Source: Eubacterium sp. (GTDB taxonomy: Bacteria; Bacillota_A; Clostridia; Lachnospirales; Lachnospiraceae). From it: DNA of 33,491 nt. Shown here piece after piece: positions 17,077 to 24,621 of the stretch. The first letter of the stretch is position 1. Every line of letters starts with the position of its first letter. A model generated the notes under the pieces. That model searched no databases. It had not been told where the DNA came from and saw only the letters and a program-made list of their open reading frames with translations. The stretch covers positions 1 to 33,491 of the forward strand of contig JAILEL010000124.1 of the NCBI GenBank assembly GCA_024687845.1. The letters run 5' to 3'. The translations under genes and the position numbers were made by a program.

Positions 17077-17502
17077 TTAGTCTACTACTTCTATACCCAT
17101 TGAACGAGCTGTACCTGCGATCATGCTCATAGCTGCCTCAAGTGAAGCTGCATTAAGGTCAGGCATCTTAGTATTAGCAATCTCTTCAACCTGAGCCTTT
17201 GTGATCTTACCAACCTTCTTCTTGTTTGGCTCGCCTGATGCCTTCGGAACGCCAGCTGCTTTCTTAATAAGAATTGCTGCAGGTGGTGTCTTTGTAATGA
17301 ATGAGAAACTTCTGTCTGCATAAACTGTGATAACTACAGGGATGATCATATCTCCCATCTGAGCTGTTCTGTCGTTGAACTGCTTTGTAAAGTCAACGAT
17401 ATTCACACCATGCTGACCAAGAGCTGGTCCAACAGGTGGTGCTGGAGTTGCCTTTCCTGCAGGTATCTGTAACTTAATGTAACCTTGGACTTTTTTAGCC
17501 AT
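17077..17502 (-). CDS. rplK: 50S ribosomal protein L11
   Basis: Ribosomal protein L11, 141 residues. Part of the GTPase-associated centre on 23S rRNA. The N-terminal domain has the invariant Pro-rich [20 protein letters not shown]; the C-terminal RNA-binding domain contains [14 protein letters not shown] and ends with [12 protein letters not shown]. Strong AGGAGG before the start. A 192-base gap separates it from nusG upstream and holds a structured leader. Confidence 0.98.
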   Translation of the reverse strand: MAKKVQGYIKLQIPAGKATPAPPVGPALGQHGVNIVDFTKQFNDRTAQMGDMIIPVVITVYADRSFSFITKTPPAAILIKKAAGVPKASGEPNKKKVGKITKAQVEEIANTKMPDLNAASLEAAMSMIAGTARSMGIEVVD

Positions 17503-17528
17503 TTTTTTATTCCTCCTTTGTGGTAGTT

Positions 17529-17577
17529 GAAGTCTTCGTCTTTACGAAGCTTCATAATAGCGGGGTGTTACGGCCCC
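17529..17577 (-). promoter_or_regulatory. Structured leader of rplK, candidate L1-binding site
   Basis: In the 192-base nusG-rplK gap, two hairpins lie close to the rplK ribosome binding site: GAAG-CTTCGT / ACGAAG-CTTC (17529-17553, loop of 4, one bulge) and GGGG / CCCC (17562-17565 with 17574-17577). Autogenous repression by L1 at the rplK leader is established in other bacteria, and the position fits. The exact L1 consensus was not verified. Confidence 0.5.
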
Positions 17578-17694
17578 TTCCACTTATTTATATCAACTCA
17601 TAATATCAAGAATAAATATATTCTCTCATGAGCTAATTTACTTTAATATAAATAAAATGAATTATTTAGTCATGCTTATAACATGAAAATGTGA

Positions 17695-18384
17695 TTATAA
17701 CTTCTGAATATCATCAAGACTTATCTCAACATCTGTTGAACGGCCGAATATATCAATATCTATTGTAACAGACTGTTTTGTACGGCTTATAGTCTTAATC
17801 TTTCCAATAGTACCTTCCCAGGCACCTGCTATAACCTTTATTGAATCACCAATCTCTACATTAATCTCAATGTCAGCTGTCTTAACTCCCAGCTTTCTCA
17901 TCTCAATCTCTGTAAGAGGTACAGGTTCTGATCCCGGACCAACGAAACCTGTCACACCACGTGTATTACGAACAACATACCATGTAACATCGTTCTTAAT
18001 CATATGTACAAGAACATAACCAGGGAATATTTTCTTGGAAATGGTTTTCTTCACACCATTCTTTATCTCTGTTACATCCTGAACCGGAACCATAACTTCA
18101 AACATCTGATCCTGAAGTTTTCTGTTTTCTATTGTTTTCTCAATATCAGCTTTAACTTTATTTTCATAACCAGAATATGTATGAACAACATACCAGTGTG
18201 GTTCATCATCACCCTGCTGTTTGATGTTAGCTGATTTCTGACGAGGTGTTGGAGTCGCAGCAGCCTCTTCAATAGCCTCTGCTGCTTCCTGAGAAGCCTC
18301 TACTGCTTCATCTTGAACAATATCTTCCTGAATATTCTCATCAGCTATCATATCTTCAACATTGATATCTTTTTCATCTACCAT
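17695..18384 (-). CDS. nusG: Transcription termination/antitermination factor NusG
   Basis: NusG, 229 residues. The NGN domain starts at HWYVVHTYSGYENKVKADIEK and includes GYVLVHM and NTRGVTGFVG. The C-terminal KOW domain is SIKVIAGAWEGTIGKI. The first 60 residues are an acidic, Glu/Ala-rich extension absent from short NusG proteins, likely disordered. ATG at 18384 follows GGCGGTGATATT; the ATG at 18402 overlaps the secE stop and has no good ribosome site. secE-nusG are tightly coupled. Confidence 0.96.
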   Translation of the reverse strand: MVDEKDINVEDMIADENIQEDIVQDEAVEASQEAAEAIEEAAATPTPRQKSANIKQQGDDEPHWYVVHTYSGYENKVKADIEKTIENRKLQDQMFEVMVPVQDVTEIKNGVKKTISKKIFPGYVLVHMIKNDVTWYVVRNTRGVTGFVGPGSEPVPLTEIEMRKLGVKTADIEINVEIGDSIKVIAGAWEGTIGKIKTISRTKQSVTIDIDIFGRSTDVEISLDDIQKL

Positions 18385-18395
18385 AATATCACCGC

Positions 18396-18629
18396 CTACC
18401 ATATGAACTGAAGTCCAAGATTTAGTAACCAGTCAACAACAACAATAACCGCACCAATCAGAATAGCTGAAACAAGTACAACAGCGGTTTCCTTGATAAG
18501 ATCATTTTTCTTAGGCCATGTAATCTTACCGAATTCTGCCTTCAATTCTTTGAACCAGCTTCTCTTAGCAGCATTTGATTTATCTTTCTTTGCTGTTTCT
18601 TTTTTCGCTGTTTCTTTATTCTCTGCCAT
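18396..18629 (-). CDS. secE: Preprotein translocase subunit SecE
   Basis: Essential small subunit of the SecYEG channel, 77 residues. A Lys/Ala/Thr-rich start (KKETAKKDKSNAAKRS) is followed by the conserved amphipathic segment WFKELKAEFGKITWPKK and one transmembrane helix (VLVSAILIGAVIVVVDWLL). Its position between rpmG and nusG is the classic order. The next start (18384) is 12 bases downstream. Confidence 0.97.
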   Translation of the reverse strand: MAENKETAKKETAKKDKSNAAKRSWFKELKAEFGKITWPKKNDLIKETAVVLVSAILIGAVIVVVDWLLNLGLQFIW

Positions 18630-18694
18630 AATAATACCCTTCCTCTTCTAAGTAGTAACGGGGTTACCAGCAAACAAAATAATACCTTTAAAGA

Positions 18695-18844
18695 TTATTT
18701 TGTTTCCTTATGCATTGTATGCTTCTTGCAGAATCTGCAATACTTCTTTGTTTCCATTCTGTCTGGGTGTAATTTCTTTTCCTTTGTAAGGTTGTAATTA
18801 CGCTGTTTACATTCTGTACAAGCAAGTGTTATCTTTACGCGCAT
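18695..18844 (-). CDS. rpmG: 50S ribosomal protein L33
   Basis: L33 of 49 residues, read directly from the minus strand: [20 protein letters not shown] at the N-terminus and [14 protein letters not shown] at the C-terminus. Both CXXC pairs (CTEC and CRFC) are present, so this is the zinc-binding (C+) form. GGAGG sits 9 bases before the ATG. It is the first gene of the rpmG-secE-nusG-rplK-rplA unit, about 65 bases upstream of secE. Confidence 0.95.
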   Translation of the reverse strand: MRVKITLACTECKQRNYNLTKEKKLHPDRMETKKYCRFCKKHTMHKETK

Positions 18845-18895
18845 GGATCTCTACCTCCATAATTCTACATCATATTATATTATTTAATCTGAAGC

Positions 18896-18974
18896 TCTGT
18901 ACGTAAATAGGGTAGCCTTCTGATGTACCAGTTGGGATTGACTGAAAATGCACACCAAAAGAAGTGCGTACAGA
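18896..18974 (-). promoter_or_regulatory. Structured 5' leader of the rpmG operon
   Basis: TCTGTACG (18896-18903) and CGTACAGA (18967-18974) are perfect 8-base inverses that would close a domain of about 79 bases starting right at the predicted RNA 5' end. Inside are smaller inverted pairs GCAC/GTGC (18950-18953 with 18964-18967) and GGTA/TACC (18911-18914 with 18926-18929). The first of these shares C18967 with the closing stem, so not all pair at once. No known leader family was recognised. Confidence 0.45.
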
Positions 18975-18986
18975 AACGCAAATGCT

Positions 18987-19016
18987 AGAATATCATAGGG
19001 CAAGCTTATAAGTCAA
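18987..19016 (-). promoter_or_regulatory. Promoter of the rpmG-rplA operon
   Basis: TTGACT (19016-19011) and TATTCT (18992-18987) are 18 bases apart on the minus strand, with an A+T-rich stretch upstream of the -35. RNA would start near 18980, about 135 bases before rpmG. Confidence 0.6.
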
Positions 19017-19056
19017 GTATAAATTATACTTTTTTCACTTTTTTCATTAATGATTT

Positions 19057-19797
19057 TTAATGATTTTTCAGAAGGTTAATTTCCTCTGTTGTAAGTTCTC
19101 TATACTCTCCCGGCTTAAGCGCTGTATCAAGCATAAGTTCGCCCATAGAAAGCCTTTTCAGATATTCAACCTTGCAGTCAAAGGCTTCAAACATTCTTTT
19201 TATTTCATGATATCGCCCTTCATATATCGTTATTTCGACTTCTGCTATTTCTTCAGGGCTTATTCTATCCTTATCTGCCGACTTATCCAATATAACCAGT
19301 TCTGCAGGCTTGGTCAGTTCTTCATCTCCTATATCAACGCCTTCCCGGAACTGTTCTACAATATTCTGAGGGAGTTTTCCAGAAACTAACGCATAATATG
19401 TTTTTGAAATATGCTTTGAAGGTGACAAAAGATCATGAGCCAGTTTACCATCATTCGTTAAAATAAGAAGTCCTTCTGTATCTCTGTCAAGACGTCCTAC
19501 CGGAAAAAGGTCTCTTCTCTTTCTGGACTCAATCAGATCTACTACCGTTTTTTCCCTTACATCTCTCGTTGCTGTTATTACACCTGCCGGCTTGCTCAGC
19601 ATGTAATATTCATATTCCTCATAGGAAAGCTCTTTTCCATTAATAAATACCTTATCATTTTCAGTATCGATTTTTAGAGCTGCGTCCTTAACCATTATTC
19701 CATTTACAAAAACAGATCCGGATCTGAGCAGGGAGCGCACAGCGCTCCTTGTTCCTAAACCCGAATCCGCAAGATACTTATCCAATCTTATTTTCAT
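19057..19797 (-). CDS. 16S/23S rRNA pseudouridine synthase, RsuA/RluB family
   Basis: Site-specific rRNA uridine isomerase of 246 residues. N-terminal S4 RNA-binding domain (MKIRLDKYLADSGLGTRSAV, then SGSVFVNG), then the catalytic domain with GRLDRDTEGLLILTNDG, whose Asp (GRLD) is the nucleophile. GRYHEIKRMFEAFDCKVEYL is the second family motif. RsuA and RluB cannot be told apart confidently; the S4 start and length favour RsuA-type. The ORF continues upstream in frame to 19851 into uppP, but ATG 19797 starts the conserved S4 domain. The ribosome site is weak (AGGAG about 15 bases upstream), suggesting coupling to uppP. Confidence 0.92.
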   Translation of the reverse strand: MKIRLDKYLADSGLGTRSAVRSLLRSGSVFVNGIMVKDAALKIDTENDKVFINGKELSYEEYEYYMLSKPAGVITATRDVREKTVVDLIESRKRRDLFPVGRLDRDTEGLLILTNDGKLAHDLLSPSKHISKTYYALVSGKLPQNIVEQFREGVDIGDEELTKPAELVILDKSADKDRISPEEIAEVEITIYEGRYHEIKRMFEAFDCKVEYLKRLSMGELMLDTALKPGEYRELTTEEINLLKNH

Positions 19798-19804
19798 ATT
19801 GTTA

Positions 19805-20722
19805 CTACTTAACTCCTCTGATAGCCTGAATAATAAATACTGCAAACACAAGCAGTCCTAATGCTATTCTGTAATATCCGAAAAGCTTGAAGTTATTCTT
19901 CTTAATATATCCCATAAGGAATCTTATAACAAATACAGATACAACAAATGCAACAACCATTCCAAAGATCAGTTCAACAAACTGAAGAACAGAATAATGC
20001 ATTCCAAACTTGATCAGCTTTACAAAACTCCATCCGAACATAATCGGAATACTCATAAAAAATGAGAACTCTGCAGCTATCTTTCTAGATATTCCCATAG
20101 TAAGACCACCAATTATAGTAGCTCCTGAACGAGAAGTTCCCGGAACTATGGCAAGACACTGGAAAAGTCCCAGCTTCAGAGCATCAAAGTAAGTAAGCTG
20201 ATCCACTCTCTTTATTTTGGGTTCACGTGATTCATTTCTGTTTTCAACAAGTATAAAAAGTACACCATATACAATAAGTGCCACAGCTATAACAGGCGCA
20301 TTATGTGCATATGTATCCATCCAGTCATCCAGCAGAAGTCCTATAACTGCAGCCGGTAGTGATGCCACTATAACCTTCAGCCACATTATCATAGTATTTC
20401 TGCTCACACATACAGGACCAATCTTTATCTCATTCTTCCATTTAGGATTCTTACGTTTCTTACCATTCTTGGTCTTTATAGGCTTAGGTGTATTCTTGGT
20501 CAGTCTAAATGGCCATAGCTTAGACCAGTAAATGTAAATAACTGCAAGTATTGCTCCCAGCTGTATGACTACGAAAAACATATCTTTAAATTCCTGATCA
20601 GACTGCATCTTGATAAACTGATCAACTAAAATCATATGTCCCGTACTGCTTATAGGAAGCCATTCAGTTATACCTTCTACCATACCCAGAAAAATAACCT
20701 TAAGAATTTCTACAAATACCAT
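19805..20722 (-). CDS. uppP: Undecaprenyl-diphosphatase
   Basis: Integral membrane enzyme (BacA/UppP, 305 residues) that recycles the lipid carrier for peptidoglycan and other wall polymers. Both catalytic motifs are intact: EGITEWLPISSTGHMIL near the N-terminus and PGTSRSGATIIGG in the middle, with about eight transmembrane helices. Between the third and fourth helices there is a strongly basic loop (KPIKTKNGKKRKNPKWKNEI) longer than in most UppP, which explains the size above the usual 265-280. It has its own promoter with an embedded dyad. Downstream is the pseudouridine synthase; upstream on the same strand are TagGH-like wall polymer exporters, consistent with envelope function. Confidence 0.96.
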   Translation of the reverse strand: MVFVEILKVIFLGMVEGITEWLPISSTGHMILVDQFIKMQSDQEFKDMFFVVIQLGAILAVIYIYWSKLWPFRLTKNTPKPIKTKNGKKRKNPKWKNEIKIGPVCVSRNTMIMWLKVIVASLPAAVIGLLLDDWMDTYAHNAPVIAVALIVYGVLFILVENRNESREPKIKRVDQLTYFDALKLGLFQCLAIVPGTSRSGATIIGGLTMGISRKIAAEFSFFMSIPIMFGWSFVKLIKFGMHYSVLQFVELIFGMVVAFVVSVFVIRFLMGYIKKNNFKLFGYYRIALGLLVFAVFIIQAIRGVK

Positions 20723-20789
20723 TTCAACCCCCAGCCATATTTATTCTAAAATTATGCCTTTTATGCAAAAAATTTAACCAATCAGTGCT

Positions 20790-20819
20790 ATGATAACACT
20801 TAAGTACTATAAGTGTCAA
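20790..20819 (-). promoter_or_regulatory. uppP promoter with overlapping dyad
   Basis: TTGACA (20819-20814) and TATCAT (20795-20790) are 18 bases apart. Within the spacer and the -35, ACACTTA (20796-20802) and TAAGTGT (20810-20816) are perfect inverses. A dyad placed over -35 and spacer is typical of a repressor site. RNA would start about 60 bases before the gene. Confidence 0.6.
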
Positions 20820-20827
20820 AATATTCG

Positions 20828-21568
20828 TTATTTTTCAGTAAGTTTCTCATAATGTGCTGTAACCGAAGCAACATCTCCATAATCTATCATTTTGCCTTTT
20901 TCAAGAATAATTGCCTTGTTACAGATTTTTCTTACCTGCTCAATATTATGCGAGACAAAAAGTACCGTCACACCCTTATCCAGCAGTGACATAAGTTTTT
21001 TCTCACTTTTTTTCTTGAACTTTGCATCTCCTACTGAAAGTACTTCGTCAAGAATCAGCATGTCAGGTTCAACAATAGTTGCTATTGCAAATCCCAGACG
21101 TGCTTTCATACCAGAGGAATAGTTTTTAAGTGGAACATCTATAAATTCTCTGATTTCTGAAAAATCTATTATTTCATCTATTTTTTCATCTATGAATTTG
21201 TGACTGTAGCCAAGACACGCGCCATACAAATATATGTTTTCTTTTCCAGTGTATTGAGGATCAAAGCCTGCTCCCAGTTCAATCAATGGAGCCAGTACCC
21301 CCTGTCTTTCGACAGTCCCCTTAGTTGGCTTAAATACACCGGCTATAACCTTAAGAAGTGTAGATTTGCCAGCTCCATTAAGTCCCAGAATTCCTATTCT
21401 GTCCCCTCTTTCAAGTTCAAATGATACATCTGTGAGAGCCCAGAACTCGTTAAATACAAGTTCTTTTCTCATCATGGCAATAAAATATTCTTTAAGGGAA
21501 TCATGTTTTTCTTTACTTAGGTTAAAACGCATACTGACGTTATCAACCTTAAGAACTGTTTCCGACAT
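20828..21568 (-). CDS. Polysaccharide/teichoic acid ABC exporter ATPase (TagH/Wzt type)
   Basis: ATPase of 246 residues that drives export of a lipid-linked wall polysaccharide or teichoic acid. Walker A GLNGAGKSTLLKVIAG (about 57-72), signature YSSGMKARLGFAIAT, Walker B DMLILDEVLSVGD: the SSGMKARLGF signature and DEVLSVGD are diagnostic of the TagH/Wzt/RfbB group. No C-terminal carbohydrate-binding domain is present, so substrate selection is not encoded here. The start is separated by one base from the stop of the permease gene, so the two are cotranscribed. Confidence 0.94.
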   Translation of the reverse strand: MSETVLKVDNVSMRFNLSKEKHDSLKEYFIAMMRKELVFNEFWALTDVSFELERGDRIGILGLNGAGKSTLLKVIAGVFKPTKGTVERQGVLAPLIELGAGFDPQYTGKENIYLYGACLGYSHKFIDEKIDEIIDFSEIREFIDVPLKNYSSGMKARLGFAIATIVEPDMLILDEVLSVGDAKFKKKSEKKLMSLLDKGVTVLFVSHNIEQVRKICNKAIILEKGKMIDYGDVASVTAHYEKLTEK

Positions 21569-21569
21569 A

Positions 21570-22361
21570 TTATATCTCCAAAATAAATCTATCTTCGTTC
21601 TTTTTAAATATAGTCACACCTATAATAATCGATATGATGCTAAATAGCGTAGCATATGCTAAGTATTTTATATTCATAGCATTTCCAAATACACAGCTTC
21701 TGAAGCATTCAATAACACAGAACAGAGGATTGCCTTTAAGGACAAAGCTCCATTTGCTGCCAAGAAGCCTGTCAGCTCTGTAGAATATCGCACATGTGTA
21801 CATTATCAGCATGAGAGCTACTGTCCACAGATATTCCATATCTCTGAAAAATACACCGATTGTAGAAAGAATCAGTCCACACCCCAGGCTCAGAAGCAAA
21901 AGCACCAGCATGACCGGAATAGCCTGAATCAGATACAGCGTTGGAAAAACACCAAGTACTATTGAAACAATAGCAAGTACTATCAGCGATATCAGAAATA
22001 TTACATAATTGAATAAAATGGATGAAAGTGGATACAGCATTTTCGGCACGTAAACTTTTTTTATAATAGAACTGTTTGCTCTTATAGATTTAAGTGCAGC
22101 TGTGGTAGATTGTGAAAAAAAGCCGTAAAGCAGTCTTCCACTCAGAATATAAACTGGAAAGGCCTTGTCCTTTTCCCCCATAAGAGTTCCAAACACAATA
22201 GTAAGAACCACCATTGTAAGCAGTGGTTCAAGCAGGGACCAGAGAATCCCCAGATATGATCTTCTATACTTTAGTCTTATTCCTTTTTTAACAAGTTCAG
22301 AAAGAATGAACCTGTTCTGCAGGAAGCTTTCCTTATTCATGATGAGATTCGTATTCTCCAT
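21570..22361 (-). CDS. Polysaccharide/teichoic acid ABC exporter permease (TagG/Wzm type)
   Basis: ABC-2 type membrane protein of 263 residues with about six transmembrane helices. The N-terminal amphipathic LVKKGIRLKYRRSYLGILWS followed by LLEPLLTMVVLTIVFGTLMG is the typical signature of TagG/Wzm/RfbA permeases, and GNPLFCVIECFRSCVFGN is the conserved C-terminal loop. It pairs with the ATPase directly downstream. No strong ribosome binding site is visible before 22361. The lipoprotein gene ends 25 bases upstream and may be cotranscribed. Confidence 0.93.
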   Translation of the reverse strand: MENTNLIMNKESFLQNRFILSELVKKGIRLKYRRSYLGILWSLLEPLLTMVVLTIVFGTLMGEKDKAFPVYILSGRLLYGFFSQSTTAALKSIRANSSIIKKVYVPKMLYPLSSILFNYVIFLISLIVLAIVSIVLGVFPTLYLIQAIPVMLVLLLLSLGCGLILSTIGVFFRDMEYLWTVALMLIMYTCAIFYRADRLLGSKWSFVLKGNPLFCVIECFRSCVFGNAMNIKYLAYATLFSIISIIIGVTIFKKNEDRFILEI

Positions 22362-22383
22362 ATATTAATATTTTAATGACGCA

Positions 22384-22396
22384 TTACTATTCACGG
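22384..22396. repeat. Dispersed repeat variant TTACTATTCACGG
   Basis: Overlaps the stop codon of the lipoprotein gene. One base differs from the 13-mer TTACTATTCATGG found at 16264-16276 and, inverted, at 32110-32122. Confidence 0.4.
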
Positions 22397-22890
22397 TTTG
22401 TAAATTTTACCGAATCAGCAGCTTCTAGAAAATCAGTTCTGTAGTCATTATACATTTCCTTGTAGCACGCAAAGCTGACCAGCCAATATGCGTCGGAGCT
22501 GTCATATGCACATGTGATATAAGAATACATGATTCCGGAAACCTTCCTCTTATATTCAAAATATTCATATGATTCAGTACTAACAACCTCTGTATCTTTA
22601 GGGATATCATTTGCTTTGATATAAGCCTCGACATAATCCTGAAGAGAATTAACTTCAAGACCGCTTTTCTCTATATCCTCCTTCGAGGATCTGATTCCCA
22701 TAGCAATACTGTCAGGACTGGTATAATACCAGGTTGCATTTGCAAGCGATGAAGCCTTATATTCTTTGCTGATCTTGATTTCCATCTCTCCGGACTTTAC
22801 AGTCTGCACAGCCGAACCACACGCGGTAAGAGACATGGTAATTGCGAGGATCATAATGATTAATAATGTTTTTTTATATTTATGATGCAT
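22387..22890 (-). CDS. Small lipoprotein of unknown function
   Basis: Secreted, lipid-anchored protein of 167 residues. A basic N-terminus (MHHKYKKT), a hydrophobic helix (LLIIMILAITMS) and the lipobox LTAC with Cys at about 24 give a type II signal peptide. The mature part is a small alpha/beta domain with no family recognised; it has the look of a PsbP/DUF-type extracytoplasmic domain (MEIKISKEYKASSLANATWY), which is only an impression. The ATG at 22890 places the signal correctly; upstream in-frame sequence runs through the TAACTGTTCAG repeat and is probably not translated. The ribosome site is weak. It may accompany the wall-polymer exporter downstream. Confidence 0.8.
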   Translation of the reverse strand: MHHKYKKTLLIIMILAITMSLTACGSAVQTVKSGEMEIKISKEYKASSLANATWYYTSPDSIAMGIRSSKEDIEKSGLEVNSLQDYVEAYIKANDIPKDTEVVSTESYEYFEYKRKVSGIMYSYITCAYDSSDAYWLVSFACYKEMYNDYRTDFLEAADSVKFTNRE

Positions 22891-22920
22891 TTTTCCATTA
22901 TCCAAATTTTTATAATATTT

Positions 22921-22950
22921 TAACTGTTCAGTAGGTGATTCAAAAAATAT
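22921..22950. repeat. Dispersed repeat, copy 2 (TAACTGTTCAGTAGG box)
   Basis: Second copy of the sequence at 12606-12632, with an extra GAT. It is 30 bases upstream of the lipoprotein start on the minus strand, the same relative position as copy 1 before the methyltransferase gene. Confidence 0.7.
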
Positions 22951-23068
22951 TTGGGACATCCGTGCACGTAATACAGTTTTTATTAAGCAAGCTTATTAAA
23001 ACAGCTTACGGCACTCTACTTTCTGCGACTCACTACATATTTATATATTCATAAACCATGTTTGTCAA

Positions 23069-23094
23069 GAAAAAGCCCACCGGTTAAGGTGGGC
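23069..23094 (-). terminator. Rho-independent terminator of ilvE
   Basis: GCCCACC (23075-23081) and GGTGGGC (23088-23094), loop GGTTAA, followed on the minus strand by TTTTTC. It lies 26 bases past the ilvE stop. No gene was seen between here and the lipoprotein start. Confidence 0.9.
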
Positions 23095-23119
23095 GATAAA
23101 TCTTATGTTAAATATAAAT

Positions 23120-24142
23120 TTAGGCAATTTCGTGTACCCAGCCTTCTGGACCTTCGATTCTGCCCATCTGGATTCCTGTAAGTGTATCATAAAGTTTCTT
23201 AGTTACAGGCCCCATATCTTCCATTCCACTTGGGAATGCAATTTCTTTACCATGGTCTACAACCTTACCTACTGGTGAAATAACAGCAGCAGTTCCGCAA
23301 AGTCCGCACTCTTCGAAGGTTGGTACTTCATCAAGGAATACTTCTCTCTCTTCAACTTCCATACCAAGGTATTTCTCTGCAACAACCTCGAGTGAACGAC
23401 GTGTTACTGAAGGAAGGATACTTGATGATTTAGGTGTAATGAACTTATTTCCTTTTATGAAAATAAAGTTTGCTCCACCTGTCTCTTCAACCTTTGTTCT
23501 GGTAGCAGGGTCAAGATACATATTCTCGTCGAAGCCCTTCTTATGAGCATCTACGATTGCATGAAGTGACATAGCATAGTTAAGACCAGCCTTGATATGA
23601 CCTGTTCCGTGAGGTGCTGCTCTATCAAAATCACTTACTCTGATAGTTATTGGCTTAGCGCCGCCCTTGAAATATGGTCCAACTGGTGTTGTCAGAATTC
23701 TAAAATGATATTCATCTGCAGGCTTAACTCCAATAACTTCATTTATACCAAACATGAATGGTCTGATATAAAGAGTTGCACCTGAACCATATGGAGGTAC
23801 CCAGTCAATATTTGCCTTAACTACCTTCTCAACAGCATCAATAAATCTATCTTCAGGGAAAGGTGGCATCTCAAGTCTTTCAGCTGTATCTACCATTCTT
23901 TTAGCATTCATATCGGGACGGAATGTAACAACACGACCATCCTCGGTAGTATATGCCTTAAGTCCTTCGAAACAGGACTGTGAATAATGAAGTACGCAGG
24001 CACACTCACTCATATTAATAGTGTGATCTGTTGTAATAGCGCCATCATCCCACTTTCCATCTTTAAAATTAGATACATAACTTGCATCTGTCTGAACGTA
24101 TCCAAATCCAAGTGAACCCCAATCAATATCTTTCTTTGCCAT
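23120..24142 (-). CDS. ilvE: Branched-chain amino acid aminotransferase
   Basis: PLP-dependent class IV aminotransferase of 340 residues; interconverts Val, Leu, Ile and their 2-keto acids. GTGHIKAGLNYAMSLHA carries the PLP Lys (about 184), and VEETGGANFIFIKGNKFITP and ECGLCGTAAVISPVG are family motifs. SQSCFEGLKAY and the N-terminal MAKKDIDWGSLGFGYVQTD are typical of the bacterial BCAT II group. The ATG at 24142 follows AAAGGAG; the in-frame extension to 24181 is rejected. It stands alone between its own promoter and terminator. Confidence 0.97.
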   Translation of the reverse strand: MAKKDIDWGSLGFGYVQTDASYVSNFKDGKWDDGAITTDHTINMSECACVLHYSQSCFEGLKAYTTEDGRVVTFRPDMNAKRMVDTAERLEMPPFPEDRFIDAVEKVVKANIDWVPPYGSGATLYIRPFMFGINEVIGVKPADEYHFRILTTPVGPYFKGGAKPITIRVSDFDRAAPHGTGHIKAGLNYAMSLHAIVDAHKKGFDENMYLDPATRTKVEETGGANFIFIKGNKFITPKSSSILPSVTRRSLEVVAEKYLGMEVEEREVFLDEVPTFEECGLCGTAAVISPVGKVVDHGKEIAFPSGMEDMGPVTKKLYDTLTGIQMGRIEGPEGWVHEIA

Positions 24143-24249
24143 AATTAAGTCTCCTTTTGAAATATGAAATAATATTTTCACAAATCAGTACGCGAGCAAT
24201 CTCTACAATCCGATAACTAATAAGTCTGTCACATGACTGATATTCTCTA

Positions 24250-24277
24250 ATTGTACGCTCATCCTTTAGAATGTCAA
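24250..24277 (-). promoter_or_regulatory. ilvE promoter
   Basis: A perfect TTGACA (24277-24272) and TACAAT (24255-24250) with a 16-base spacer on the minus strand. RNA would start about 100 bases before the gene. No T-box or ilv leader peptide was found in that leader; a weak long-range pair ATCAGT/ACTGAT (24184-24189 with 24236-24241) is the only structure noticed. Confidence 0.75.
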
Positions 24278-24508
24278 GGAAAAACAGAAGATTTTTAAGT
24301 AATTTTTCATTTTTCCTTGAAAAATTAAGAATCATTTGCCATTTACCATGAAACAAGCGCAATACAAGCTAAGATTAATTTAGCTGATACAGTTGTCAAA
24401 AATACATTTTGATACCAAAAGACATACTGATCGCCTGCAATATATTTTATTATCACATGATATGGTTATTGGAATACAAAAATTTTCCCTTTTATTTCTC
24501 AATAGATG

Positions 24509-24571
24509 TGGTACAATAGGTAACGATTTTGCGGAGCAGAGATGGTACAATAGGTAACGATTTTGCGGAGC
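24509..24571 (+). repeat. 34-bp tandem duplication in the murC promoter/leader
   Basis: A 29-base core starting TGGTACAATAGGTAACG and ending TTTTGCGGAGC is present at 24509-24537 and again, identically, at 24543-24571 (period 34). Each copy contains a -10-like TACAAT, so the murC promoter may be duplicated. Confidence 0.9.
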
Positions 24572-24586
24572 TAAATCGTTGCTCCG
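24556..24586 (+). promoter_or_regulatory. Mutually exclusive hairpins in the murC leader
   Basis: AACGATTT (24556-24563) can pair with AAATCGTT (24573-24580), while CGGAGC (24566-24571) can pair with GCTCCG (24581-24586). The two stems interleave, so only one, or a pseudoknot, can form. The upstream tandem copy supplies a second AACGATTT and CGGAGC. No T-tract follows either stem. Confidence 0.55.
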
Positions 24587-24621
24587 AGCTAAATTCATTA
24601 ATAAAGGAGTTTATTCTACAT

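Noticed and set aside
24143..24250. T-box or branched-chain leader peptide before ilvE
   Set aside because: No T-box sequence (e.g. the conserved TGGNACCGCG region), no intrinsic terminator and no Leu/Ile/Val-rich short frame was found.
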